From Caldicellulosiruptor diazotrophicus (GTDB lineage: Bacteria; Bacillota; Thermoanaerobacteria; Caldicellulosiruptorales; Caldicellulosiruptoraceae), in assembly GCF_017347585.1 (NCBI RefSeq), contig NZ_AP024480.1:2519501-2583500 (forward strand): a stretch of DNA of 64,000 nucleotides, written 5' to 3'. Positions 1 to 8,698 of the stretch are shown in pieces. The notes under the pieces are model-generated. The model worked only from the letters and a program-made list of their open reading frames with translations, had not been told where the DNA came from and made no database searches. How positions within the stretch are numbered: the stretch's first letter is position 1; every line of letters starts with the position of its first letter. The translations under genes and the position numbers were made by a program.

Positions 1-61
1 TTAACCCTTCTGCAAGCCCATTGAGCATTATTGATGCGCCAAGAAGAGAACTTAGCGACAT
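1..61 (-). CDS. 5' end of an unidentified gene running off the left edge
   Basis: An ATG at 61 on the minus strand is preceded by AGGTGAG at Shine-Dalgarno distance. It opens a 20-codon frame without a stop before the window edge, starting MSLSSLLGASIM and continuing hydrophobic or small-residue. It would be the next gene downstream of the csm operon. Too little is visible to name a family, and it may not be a gene. Confidence 0.35.
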   Translation of the reverse strand, partial: MSLSSLLGASIMLNGLAEGL

Positions 62-192
62 CGCTTCTCACCTCGCAGCACTTTCCTACTACTTATAATT
101 TACCCTCTATGAAAAGCTTACAAAAGTCAATTTTTCTGCGAAGAAAATTGGTTTGCAGCCTGCACAAGTTGAATAGCAGAGTTTTACAAAAT

Positions 193-816
193 CTACTTTA
201 CACAAAACAACTGACAAAACATATCAAGAAGCTCTGTTGAGGCAAATACTTCGTATCTACCAAAATACTCAATTCTTGAAGGAACCACATGCTGTTTTTT
301 CAAGCCATCTTTTATGACAAAGAAAAATCTCTGGTCTTCTGGGTATGTTCCAAACCTTTGGTAGTAGATGCTCAAAAGCTGCCTTCTTAGCATCTCTGAA
401 AAAATCTCTGGCTGTCTGTCATATTCTAAGCAAGCCCCGTCTTTTTGAACAAACACACCGCTGAGCAAATTTCCACTTGTCTTTGGCTGCTGTGTCATGC
501 ATGAAATTCTCTTCAAGTAAATGCCATCAAACAAGCTATTTAAACTTTCATAAATCTTTAATACGTTTTGTGTAACAAGCTCTAAAAAAGGTGTTGCAAG
601 GTATATTCTAAAATCTTCGAACACCCATATGCCATCTTCAACCTCTTTTTTGTTTTTTGTTCTAATGGGTGAGATGGTAAACTGCTCTGTAGCAAGAAGA
701 CTTTTCAAAGCTTCATATACCTTAGAGTAATAAGAGGATGGCAAAAATACGCCATCCTCCCTTGCCCAGAAATGAAATGTAAAGTATTTTGCCACTTTTT
801 CATCACAGCCCATCAT
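193..816 (-). CDS. Cas6-like CRISPR-associated protein lacking the C-terminal glycine-rich loop
   Basis: This 207-residue protein is the last gene of the csm operon; its ATG overlaps the csm5 stop codon. The C-terminal half resembles the second RAMP domain of Cas6: a 'SGVFV' strand, an acidic helix ending in LRRQLLSIYYQRFG, and then EYFGRYEV followed by a helix (TELLDMFCQLF). Cas6 proteins normally continue into a glycine-rich loop (GxGxxxxxGFG type) that contacts the crRNA repeat. Here the protein stops just before that point, and I found no convincing loop in the other frames downstream. It could be a divergent Cas6, a C-terminally truncated one, or another RAMP-like accessory protein. A shortened copy lies at 18603-18999. 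The family call is an inference from position and strand/helix pattern. Confidence 0.5.
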   Translation of the reverse strand: MMGCDEKVAKYFTFHFWAREDGVFLPSSYYSKVYEALKSLLATEQFTISPIRTKNKKEVEDGIWVFEDFRIYLATPFLELVTQNVLKIYESLNSLFDGIYLKRISCMTQQPKTSGNLLSGVFVQKDGACLEYDRQPEIFSEMLRRQLLSIYYQRFGTYPEDQRFFFVIKDGLKKQHVVPSRIEYFGRYEVFASTELLDMFCQLFCVK

Positions 817-1985
817 CTAATGGTTACTTTTATCCAGCCGGGGACTGTCCAAATATTCCCATCTTTGAACAAAAGCCGTCGTGACTTTGGAAAAATGTCT
901 GGATAGATTTTCGACTGAGTATCTACCCTTGAAAGTTTTTCAAAATGGTTTTTGTTGAAAAATATTCCCACAGTTTTTGAAAGATATCCTGTTGAAAATC
1001 CTATCTGGAGCAAAAACTGATTTTTGTCAAGAGAATTCAAAATACTCAAAAGTTTTTGATACTCAGAAACAATCTGCTTTTGATTATATTTTGAGTAAAA
1101 GCTTATTTCTTTCTGGATATAATCCTTTGCAACAGAACTTAAAATCTGGGCAACAAACTCATATGGTGAAGATGATGCTCCACTTGTCAAAAGCTTCTCC
1201 TTTAACCCTTTAACTGCGCTGTTGCCTTCAATTAAATCTTTTTCAGCTTTGATAGTTCCATAAAGCTTTACACCAGGTTTCAATCCTTCAGCAACAATGG
1301 CAGTTGCCTGACTTGGGTCATCAATATTACCATTTCTCGAAAACCATTTTGCATGATTTGAACATATGTTCAAAACTTTTATTTCAAAAATCCCTGCACT
1401 CTCTTGATCTGCAAAGCTGCTGTCGCTTACCTTTAGGTATTTGAACGGCGATTCATAAGGTGTTCCAAAAATCTTCTCATCTGCATCACGGCTTACAAAC
1501 TTGGAATCAACTCTGCTTTTGTTCAACGCCTTCTGGTATGCATTTGATAGCGCATTCTCATAAAGCTGCAAAAGGTTTTTCGAAAGAGCTTTTGTTATAG
1601 AAGATCTCATTGCCCCTTTTAGCGACGATCCCGGAATGTAAAACCTGCCTGCACTTTTTACAAAAGCAACTACTTCTTTGCAATGGCTTGTAACACCCTC
1701 AAGTCTAAGCCTGTACTTTACCGCCTTTTTAAAATCTATGCTATATTTTTTCAAAATATCTTTTATATTAAAATCTCTTGCACCTGACGAAAGCCCTCTT
1801 GAAAGCTCTTCAATGAAGCTATCTTTAAAAAGGTTTTTCTCAAAGAGCTTATCAAAGTTCAAAAAGTACAAATACTCTCCTTCTCTTACAAACTCAAAAC
1901 TCTGAATTTTATCCTGTCCCCCTATGATTGTGGGAGTCAGAATCTCAATCTCGTATGTTTTGCTTTCAAAGCTATCTGCTGCCAA
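813..1985 (-). CDS. csm5: Csm5, type III-A crRNP subunit (RAMP)
   Basis: This 390-residue RAMP-family subunit sits at the head of the type III-A Csm complex and is needed for crRNA maturation in characterised systems. The glycine-rich element PGSSLKG is at residues 118-124, followed by AMRSSI, as in Csm5. The start is a TTG preceded by GGAAGGGGTG at 7-nt spacing. It overlaps the end of csm4 by 14 nt, and its stop overlaps the start of the Cas6-like gene, so translational coupling is likely. Length and gene order (cas10-csm2-csm3-csm4-csm5) fit subtype III-A. Confidence 0.88.
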   Translation of the reverse strand: MAADSFESKTYEIEILTPTIIGGQDKIQSFEFVREGEYLYFLNFDKLFEKNLFKDSFIEELSRGLSSGARDFNIKDILKKYSIDFKKAVKYRLRLEGVTSHCKEVVAFVKSAGRFYIPGSSLKGAMRSSITKALSKNLLQLYENALSNAYQKALNKSRVDSKFVSRDADEKIFGTPYESPFKYLKVSDSSFADQESAGIFEIKVLNICSNHAKWFSRNGNIDDPSQATAIVAEGLKPGVKLYGTIKAEKDLIEGNSAVKGLKEKLLTSGASSSPYEFVAQILSSVAKDYIQKEISFYSKYNQKQIVSEYQKLLSILNSLDKNQFLLQIGFSTGYLSKTVGIFFNKNHFEKLSRVDTQSKIYPDIFPKSRRLLFKDGNIWTVPGWIKVTIR

Positions 1986-2979
1986 ACAGCATCACCCCTT
2001 CCGGCAGAGGAGCCAAAAAGGCAAGCCCAAAACAGTACACCTTGTGACTTAAAAACTTCTCGGGTGTGACATCAACCACTCTGCCACATATTTTACTGGA
2101 AAAAACTGCACCCTCGCCAAACACACTGACAGTTTTTCTCTTTATCCCAAGCCCTGCTTTGGAGTAGACATATCCACTTCGCGTCAAAATCTCGTAATAC
2201 ACAACGCTTTTTATCTCATCTTCATCTTTTGGATTAACTAAAGACAAACTCATGTAATATTTTGATTTATCGCTTTTGAACTGCGGCACATCATCTTTAA
2301 AATCAACATCAAAGCTTCCAAGCCCACAGGTTCTATCGCCGCCAAGTCCTTCATCGCCCAAAAGCCTTATCGCTGCTTTGATTTTATTTTCCAGCTTTTC
2401 GATGTTAATCTTTAGATAGAACCACAAACCTGATTCTTTTTCAAACTCAAAATGAGAAAAGTAATATATGTTAGAAGATGATGTTTGTCTGTCGACAGAA
2501 ACTCTTGCCCTTTCCTTTGTCCTGCCAAGAGAAAAAGTCTTTTTTTTATCATTTTCAAACTCACTTTGCGGTATTAGAAAGCTTCCTGCCGGCTTGTATT
2601 TGAATGGAAAGCCTTCAAACAGATCCTTTTCTCTTACAAACTTTATTTTCTTGAGCTCCTTTTGATGTTCAGCATTTATTATTCCTTTATTCTTGTACTC
2701 TTCCATGTTCAAGCCAAGAGGAACAGGCACAAAATACTGAAAGTTAACATACGGCATTGTAGACGAAACCTCAAACGGTGGTGTGCCGTTTATGAATTCA
2801 CTAATCAGCTTTTCAGTTTCATCTTTGCCGTAAAGCAGCGAATATGCATTTATTATGCCAGACATAAGCGTGTCTGAATGCGCAAACGCTCTGGTGATGT
2901 TGTATAGTTTTTCCTTTTCGCCAATGTGCACAGGTGCTTTAAAGCTCATCACAGCTCTGCAAATTTTGTTTTTGTCCAT
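1972..2979 (-). CDS. csm4: Csm4, type III-A crRNP subunit (RAMP, Cas5-like)
   Basis: This is the 335-residue Csm4, the Cas5-like subunit that binds the crRNA 5' tag and contacts Cas10. The C-terminal half contains a glycine-rich loop, GDEGLGGDRTCGLGSF, typical of RAMP folds, with a second G-rich strand near the end. The in-frame ATG at 2979 is preferred because AAAAGGTG lies six nt upstream; a GTG three codons earlier would overlap that site. It is 28 nt after csm3 and overlaps csm5. The family is assigned from the loop, the length and operon position. Confidence 0.88.
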   Translation of the reverse strand: MDKNKICRAVMSFKAPVHIGEKEKLYNITRAFAHSDTLMSGIINAYSLLYGKDETEKLISEFINGTPPFEVSSTMPYVNFQYFVPVPLGLNMEEYKNKGIINAEHQKELKKIKFVREKDLFEGFPFKYKPAGSFLIPQSEFENDKKKTFSLGRTKERARVSVDRQTSSSNIYYFSHFEFEKESGLWFYLKINIEKLENKIKAAIRLLGDEGLGGDRTCGLGSFDVDFKDDVPQFKSDKSKYYMSLSLVNPKDEDEIKSVVYYEILTRSGYVYSKAGLGIKRKTVSVFGEGAVFSSKICGRVVDVTPEKFLSHKVYCFGLAFLAPLPEGVMLFGSR

Positions 2980-3007
2980 TTTTATCACCTTTTAAAAAAC
3001 AGATTTG

Positions 3008-3808
3008 TTAAGAAAGTTTTAGATCATCAAGGCTTTTCGCCGTCACAATTGGCTGAAGTTCACTTGAGTCTTTTTCATAATCGCTTGAATCCTTGTAGAA
3101 TATCTCTATATCAACAAACCTCACTTTTCCATTTCCTCTTGAACCCTGCCCGCCAAGGTAATCATCTTCTAATAGCTTCATTGCTTTGATAAACTTTTCA
3201 AGGTAGTATTTCTGGTCATCTTTGCTGTTAACTTCAAATCTGTTTATGACAAATTCTGCTGAAAACTGTACACCTGCAGGAACTCTTTCGCTCTGTCTTG
3301 GATTTGCCTTTGATGTTATTCTATCTATATTGTTCTCAAACTTCACTTCTGTCCACTCAAGGTCAAGGTTCTCTTTCATCTCGTCAGTTATAGAGCTTTC
3401 TATCAGCTTTGCATCGCGAACAATGAGCCTTGTGGGGATGACTGCGTCTGTAAGATCTATCTTTCCACCACTTTTTAAATCATGTGAGCCATGGTTTCTG
3501 CCAAAAAGTCCGCATACAGGACAATTCAAATCATCGCACATGTGAATGCATATCTCTGGTTTACCTTCCCTTTTGACCGACACAACAAGCAAATTATCTC
3601 TTACCTTTCCCTCTGCAAACTCCATAAGAGATCTCATCTTACCCTTGAGAGAAGAACCTGGAATGTAAGGCTTGCCTTCTGCATCTTTCACAACTGCATT
3701 GTCAATTCCGCCAATCTCAAGGCTGTTGTTGCCCTCACCAATGTGAAGACCTGTTACAGCTTTAATCTTGCACTTTATGATGTATTTTCCTTTCAAGATT
3801 ACATCCAT
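3008..3808 (-). CDS. csm3: Csm3, backbone subunit with target-RNA nuclease site
   Basis: This 266-residue subunit forms the helical backbone of the Csm complex along the crRNA. The IDN motif at residues 35-37 contains the Asp (D36) matching the residue that cuts target RNA at 6-nt intervals in studied Csm3 proteins. PYIPGSSLKGKMRS follows, the family signature. GGxGSRGNGKV near residue 225 is the second glycine loop. The cysteines of CDDLNCPVCG fit the structural zinc site seen in Csm3/Cmr4. The start has GGAGGAG nine nt upstream. The catalytic Asp is present, so cleavage activity is expected. Confidence 0.93.
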   Translation of the reverse strand: MDVILKGKYIIKCKIKAVTGLHIGEGNNSLEIGGIDNAVVKDAEGKPYIPGSSLKGKMRSLMEFAEGKVRDNLLVVSVKREGKPEICIHMCDDLNCPVCGLFGRNHGSHDLKSGGKIDLTDAVIPTRLIVRDAKLIESSITDEMKENLDLEWTEVKFENNIDRITSKANPRQSERVPAGVQFSAEFVINRFEVNSKDDQKYYLEKFIKAMKLLEDDYLGGQGSRGNGKVRFVDIEIFYKDSSDYEKDSSELQPIVTAKSLDDLKLS

Positions 3809-3832
3809 GGCAATAGTCTCCTCCTTTTGTGA

Positions 3833-4249
3833 TTATTGCTCTTTTCCGCCATAATACTTGTGATATGCAACAGCGCCTTCAAAAAAGTCTTTAAACCTGC
3901 TCAAAGCATCAGGGCTTTGCAAAGCCACAGGAATTGCTTTGTTAACTATCTCCTGGAAATCTTTTATTTTTGGAAACCTTCCTGCTGTGTATGCAAGCTT
4001 TGCTTTCAAAAGATTCAATTTGTATTTGTAATTTTCATCATCAGGAGAAAGTCTTTTTACCTCTGTGAACACTTTTCTAAGCTGAGTAACAGTAACACCA
4101 CAATCTTTCAAAAGCTGACCTGTCTTTTCTGAAACTTCAGCTAAAACAGTACCATCTTTGTCCTTTGAAGGGTCAATCGCAGTCTGGATCTTGCTCAAAA
4201 TATCATTTTTCAAGCTAACAATCGGATTTACATTCTGTTGCGCTGGCAT
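3833..4249 (-). CDS. csm2: Csm2, small subunit of the type III-A complex
   Basis: This is a 138-residue all-alpha protein between cas10 and csm3, the usual place and size of Csm2 (small subunit, Cas11-like). Helices include LSPDDENYKYKLNLLKAKLAYTA followed by a C-terminal FFEGAVAYHKYYGG, matching the common ending of the family. The start is placed at ATG 4249 because AGAGGAG precedes it by eight nt; the longer frame begins at a TTG without a site. It coats the crRNA/target duplex alongside the Csm3 backbone. Confidence 0.87.
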   Translation of the reverse strand: MPAQQNVNPIVSLKNDILSKIQTAIDPSKDKDGTVLAEVSEKTGQLLKDCGVTVTQLRKVFTEVKRLSPDDENYKYKLNLLKAKLAYTAGRFPKIKDFQEIVNKAIPVALQSPDALSRFKDFFEGAVAYHKYYGGKEQ

Positions 4250-4279
4250 AACAAATTCTCCTCTCCCCAAAATTGATTT

Positions 4280-6754
4280 TTACCTTCTCAGCTCAAGCTC
4301 AGCCCAGCGCGCTGCAAGGTATGAGTGCTTGTACAAAGAATTTGATTTTTTATCAATAATTTTTCGTAAAACATCTTCAAGCTCTTTTGAATACTTCTTA
4401 TACCTATCTTTTAACCTTGCCATGAAATATACAAACCTCCATGATTTGAAAAGCTCATCTTGGGTCTGTGCTATCTTTTTAAGATTGCAAACGGCATAGA
4501 TGCCGTTTATAAGCGCTTTTGAAACGTTTTTGCTACCAATTAAATCTGCAATTGTCTCTTTCAACTTTTCCACATCATCATAATCTTCCCAGCCAACAAA
4601 ATTGCCGCCAAACGCAAGGCAGTCTTTCTTCCTACCATCTTCTCTTTCGTATTCTTTGGCTTTGTCCAGATGATCTCCACACACAATAGCAACCCTGTAA
4701 ATTGGATATTTTTTATCTGGTGCTATTTCAAAGCCCATTGAAAGTGTAATATCTGGATTATGGCATGAAAAGCTTCTAAATTCTGTATAAATTTTGTGTG
4801 CTGTATGAGGTAGCACATCCCACTGACCAAGTATGCAAAAGTCATCCCCACCTGCATAAATAACAACAATATTGTCCTGCTGCTCACTTACAAGCCTGTT
4901 GAAATAGTAGCCGAAAAACAGTGAAAACTCCTCAGATAGAGTCATCACTCTTGAAATTGAACTGTCTTTGCCAAGCCCTTCTTTGAAAATTTTTCCCAGA
5001 TTGTCAACATCACCGCGAACAATTCCCCATGTCTTTATTCCTTTTGAAGAATCTGATATCTCTTCTATTGTTTTCAGACTAACTTCATTTTTAAAAGGTG
5101 CATGTGTTGAAATATCAAGAGCTTCATAAAAATCAATCTCAAATCTCAATTTATTTGATTTATTCCCTTTTTCAATATTTACATTTCTTTCTAACAAGTT
5201 TTCAAGTCGATTTCTGTCAATAACAATTGTACTTGCCATGCTTTCATAGTGGTTTGAAAATAAAATCTTTCTTCCAAATGCCTCAAAAATGTCTTCTACC
5301 CTATCAAAATCCGAAAAGTCCTTTTCTTTCCCCCATGAATCTATGATAAAATAGCTTTTCATCAGTCTGTCGCCAAAGTCAACAAAGCTTTCACAAAATT
5401 CGCAAAAATCAGAATCATCTTGTTTTAGTTTCAGCTCCCTTGAACAATGAGGACATTTTTGTTCATAGTCCTCATGCGGCTCAAAAAACCTTAAATTTTC
5501 CTGTTCAATAACACTTTTGAACTTGGAAATTTTCTTCCTGTAGATTTTCGATGAAACTCTGTCAAAGCAATCTCCAAAATTACCTGCAAAATCGTAAAGG
5601 TCAACTATTTCTGCATCAAGAAGAATGCTAATTGAACCTCTGTGTGCTTCAAATAATAGCCTATCAATCTTTTTCTGATACTGCTCAAGTTTTTCTACAA
5701 AGTATGCAGGCATCAAAAGATAGAAATGCCCTCCGCCATTGAATATAAGGTTACAAATGGGCATTTCCTCTTCTTTTAAAATATATTTTGCAACTGTGTC
5801 AAGAAGAAACGAAATATAAAAAGACTTTGCTTTGAGTGCTTTTAAAGCACCATCCATTTTGGTGTCGAAAACAAAATCCTGTATTCCGGATATATCACCT
5901 TTGACAATACAAAAATATGGATAATCCTCTTGTTTTATTGAATAATCATTGCCCGGCAAAAGTTTTGTGTTCATAGCCTCTAAAATTTTTACTCGTTCAT
6001 TTTCCTGCGAAAACTCTTTTTTAAGCTGCCTGTCAAGACAAAATGCAATTGCAGCAGTTGATTTGCTGTGCGCCCAAAGGGATATGTCAGGCTGCGAATA
6101 GTAAAAAGCAGATGGAATGTTGTATGTGTAAATTCTAAGCAAGTTGTAAATAGCAGTCGCAAAGTCTTCTAAGTCAAATGAACTACCAAAACCATCTCTC
6201 AGAGCATTTACTTTTCTGGAAAACTCTGTCCATAGGTTTTGATAATCTTCTTTTGCATTTGTATTGAAACTATTAGAAGGTGGTTCAACTTCATACCTTT
6301 TTTTCAGAAGCTTATAATAAGGTGTTTTCGTATTTCTCTTTTTTTCATCAAGGCTTATTTGAGACAAAACAGAGATTAAGTACTTTGATTTGTCTTCACC
6401 TGTTTCTTCCTCGACTGCATCCTTTCTGTCGACTTTGGCTGAGATCTTGTCAGCAACACTTATCAAAAACTGCTGGTATGAAGATGGTCTGTGATGATAC
6501 AAAACAAGAGATATGACCGTTTTTAAACTTTCTGGCAAAAAATGTTCGACAAAAAACGCGCTCCACTCCTGATGTCGCGGAGCATACTTTCCTTCTTCTC
6601 TGTAAAATGCTTCATATTCTCTTGAGATGTTCTTTTTAGCATCAGGGTTTTCTGTTCTCATATAAAATTTGCCAATATCGTGCAAGATTGCGCCAAGAAA
6701 AAGAGTATAGTCAAAGTTTTTATCTTCTGGTTGATAAGCATTATAAAAAATCAT
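4280..6754 (-). CDS. cas10: Cas10/Csm1, HD plus GGDD cyclic-oligoadenylate synthase subunit
   Basis: This is the 824-residue large subunit of the type III-A effector. An N-terminal HD domain has HDIGK at residues 25-29 (ssDNase site). The middle contains a four-cysteine zinc ribbon (CPHC...CEFC). The second palm domain has AGGDDF, the GGDD motif that makes cyclic oligoadenylates on target binding. Both motifs are intact, so DNase and second-messenger activities are predicted. The start ATG at 6754 has AAGGTGG nine nt upstream; the open frame extends 18 codons further without a site. It is the first gene of the operon, with a promoter near 6822-6850. Two pieces are duplicated at 18995-19521. 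Confidence 0.95.
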   Translation of the reverse strand: MIFYNAYQPEDKNFDYTLFLGAILHDIGKFYMRTENPDAKKNISREYEAFYREEGKYAPRHQEWSAFFVEHFLPESLKTVISLVLYHHRPSSYQQFLISVADKISAKVDRKDAVEEETGEDKSKYLISVLSQISLDEKKRNTKTPYYKLLKKRYEVEPPSNSFNTNAKEDYQNLWTEFSRKVNALRDGFGSSFDLEDFATAIYNLLRIYTYNIPSAFYYSQPDISLWAHSKSTAAIAFCLDRQLKKEFSQENERVKILEAMNTKLLPGNDYSIKQEDYPYFCIVKGDISGIQDFVFDTKMDGALKALKAKSFYISFLLDTVAKYILKEEEMPICNLIFNGGGHFYLLMPAYFVEKLEQYQKKIDRLLFEAHRGSISILLDAEIVDLYDFAGNFGDCFDRVSSKIYRKKISKFKSVIEQENLRFFEPHEDYEQKCPHCSRELKLKQDDSDFCEFCESFVDFGDRLMKSYFIIDSWGKEKDFSDFDRVEDIFEAFGRKILFSNHYESMASTIVIDRNRLENLLERNVNIEKGNKSNKLRFEIDFYEALDISTHAPFKNEVSLKTIEEISDSSKGIKTWGIVRGDVDNLGKIFKEGLGKDSSISRVMTLSEEFSLFFGYYFNRLVSEQQDNIVVIYAGGDDFCILGQWDVLPHTAHKIYTEFRSFSCHNPDITLSMGFEIAPDKKYPIYRVAIVCGDHLDKAKEYEREDGRKKDCLAFGGNFVGWEDYDDVEKLKETIADLIGSKNVSKALINGIYAVCNLKKIAQTQDELFKSWRFVYFMARLKDRYKKYSKELEDVLRKIIDKKSNSLYKHSYLAARWAELELRR

Positions 6755-6821
6755 TTTTCTTGTCCACCTTCTTTTTTGTTGTGTATTCGACAGATTCAGT
6801 AATAACAATACACTTTATACC

Positions 6822-6850
6822 ATTATACAACAAAATATCTTTGAAGAAAA
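6822..6850 (-). promoter_or_regulatory. Putative promoter of the csm operon
   Basis: On the minus strand a TATAAT (6822-6827) lies upstream of cas10, with a weak TTTTCT 17 nt further upstream. The same element is conserved in the damaged copy of the locus at 19484-19489. The -10 match is exact and the -35 poor. The position relative to the first gene of the operon supports the call. Confidence 0.5.
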
Positions 6851-7155
6851 GATTTACAGGGAAATAATATACCCTTTTTTGATAATTGAAAAGTTCAAAA
6901 AATATGCGAAGTTTTTCCTCCGAGAAAAGGGAAGTTACCTTCTTAAGAATTTTTAAATCTATGAGTACAGAAATATATTTTGCACATTAATCAATGTCAG
7001 TTTCCACTTTTAGAGAGTATCTTATCTGAAAAAAAATTCAAGGTTAATTTTATCATTGTATACTTTAGCAACAAAAAATATGAGGGTTTATTTTTGCAAA
7101 ACCCAGTAAGCAGAGTAGTTTTTCCAACACGCCTTTTTCTATACACAACAACAAA
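6851..7155. other. Gene-free stretch with an ATPase-like remnant
   Basis: No intact gene is seen between the csm promoter and the CARF-HEPN gene. At 6900-6965 the minus strand can be read as KILKKVTSLFSEEKLRIFF. This resembles KILERVTPLFLEAKS of the DUF234-type ATPase fragment at 10680-11024, so it is probably a decayed relative. A related stretch (RIFLELFNYQKR) recurs at about 22400-22440. The remainder shows nothing recognisable. Confidence 0.4.
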
Positions 7156-7183
7156 GTTGTAGCCTCTCCTTTGAGATTGAGTG
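7156..7183 (+). CRISPR. Single degenerate CRISPR repeat
   Basis: Twenty-eight nt beginning GTTGTAGCC and ending GATTGAGTG match the repeats at 22826-22958 with a few changes; the CCCCTTTGGGG core is altered to CTCCTTTGAGA. It lies 17 nt past the end of the CARF-HEPN gene. It looks like the last trace of an array once attached to the csm locus. Confidence 0.55.
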
Positions 7184-7200
7184 AACGGGCATTTTTGTAT

Positions 7201-8529
7201 TTATCTTTTCAGCTCATCTTTTCGCTTTAACATCTTCTCAAAGAGCTCAGATGCTAAATTAAACAAATCATTGAATGCTTTTAAATTTAGCAGATAATTT
7301 TGATTAGTCCGTGGCTCTGAACCGTGTGCTGCTGCATTTCGAACATACTCTAAAGTTCGGTAAATTTCTGCTTCATCCTTATCTTTTATAAGTCTATTTT
7401 TCTCTGGGTCAATTTTGGAATTGTGAATCTCTGTCTTAATTTTTTTTCTGCTTTCTTCTCGCGAATCATAATTCATCACATCTTTTATCCCATACACATC
7501 AGCAAACAATAAAATTATTGCTTCATATAAGAGAATTAAAGCTTTGAGATACTGATTTCGCCTAAAGAAAAACTGGGCTCTTTTGAACATCCTCAGATAC
7601 AGCCTATTCTGCCTGTTCAGTTCTGAGAATTCTTTGAGCAAATAATCTGATATTTCCTCAATATAAAAATTCTCTGACAGCTGTTTTTTGCTTCCCAATT
7701 CCTCTATAATTTTTTCTACTTCACGCCAAGGCTGTCTGTTCATTTCAATCTTGAAATATGTTTCTTCAGTATTTTTAATACCTATACAATCAAGCAGAGA
7801 AGAGAAATATCCTGAATTTTCAAATGTCGACATAGATTCTATGAGCTTTACAGCTTCGTTTACAAACCCAACCTCAATAGCCGGTGAGTAATTCTCTCTG
7901 TGTAGAAAATAATCCTTCATCTCAAATGCTCCATAAAAAATCCTAATGTTGTCAATATTTCTCAAATATTTGGAAAACATTAAAGCATAAGAAAAAACAA
8001 TTGGAATGTATCTAAACCCGTGTGTGCAATCAAAAACTACATTATATTTTTTTTGTGGTTCAAGCTCTTTCAGGATAATATCAAGATAAACCTTAAAATC
8101 TAAAGGTTTGACTCTGTGTAACCTCAAAATTGGCAAAAAATTTTGCAAAGTCATTTCCCATTTCTTTAATATCTCCTCAGAGACGCCTTCTTCTTCGTCT
8201 TTTGCGCTCTCTTGCTCATATACTTTCAGATACAAATCAGATATACTCTCGCTTTGCTGCTCTTCAGGTGGTATTACCATCAAAAGCTCTGACCATGCTG
8301 ACTTGTCAGTTCCAACAACTATAAATTTGTCAATATTGAGCTTTTCAACATCTTTTAAATATTCAAGAAGTCCTATACCAAAGAAGGCTGTCTCTTTTGT
8401 TAAGTATTCGTTTTCTGATTTTGCATTGAAAACATAGCGCGTCTTTTCATATCCCCTAGCTCCATCTCTTCTCTCTCGTCCTTTACCTATGATTGATATT
8501 AAAACCCAGTTTTCCTCTTGTATTTCCAT
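7201..8529 (-). CDS. CARF-HEPN ribonuclease, TM1812/DxTHG (Csx1/Csm6-like) family
   Basis: This 442-residue protein is predicted to be activated by cyclic oligoadenylate from Cas10 and then to cleave RNA non-specifically. The N-terminal CARF region carries FDCTHG around residues 167-173, the DxTHG motif that names the family. The C-terminal HEPN domain has RNAAAH (residues 397-402), an R-X4-H catalytic motif. The start ATG at 8529 is chosen because GGAG lies nine nt upstream; an ATG six nt earlier is too close. It is transcribed toward the csm operon but separated from it by about 400 nt of remnant sequence, so it probably has its own promoter. TATAAT is at 8571-8576. Confidence 0.85.
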   Translation of the reverse strand: MEIQEENWVLISIIGKGRERRDGARGYEKTRYVFNAKSENEYLTKETAFFGIGLLEYLKDVEKLNIDKFIVVGTDKSAWSELLMVIPPEEQQSESISDLYLKVYEQESAKDEEEGVSEEILKKWEMTLQNFLPILRLHRVKPLDFKVYLDIILKELEPQKKYNVVFDCTHGFRYIPIVFSYALMFSKYLRNIDNIRIFYGAFEMKDYFLHRENYSPAIEVGFVNEAVKLIESMSTFENSGYFSSLLDCIGIKNTEETYFKIEMNRQPWREVEKIIEELGSKKQLSENFYIEEISDYLLKEFSELNRQNRLYLRMFKRAQFFFRRNQYLKALILLYEAIILLFADVYGIKDVMNYDSREESRKKIKTEIHNSKIDPEKNRLIKDKDEAEIYRTLEYVRNAAAHGSEPRTNQNYLLNLKAFNDLFNLASELFEKMLKRKDELKR

Positions 8530-8698
8530 AACCATAAACTCCTTTCATCCTAAGATTAACATTATAATACTGCTTCAAATAGTAATAACCAATAAAATTT
8601 TCCCAAAAGCAAAACAAGATAAAAAAGCCAGGAAGATAATAAAGAAGATTTTTGTTCCTGCCGTGGCTTGATTCTTACACAAATTTATAAACATCAAA

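Noticed and set aside
6980-7162. 60-codon plus-strand frame between cas10 and the CARF-HEPN gene
   Set aside because: No ribosome site and it runs into the degenerate CRISPR repeat.
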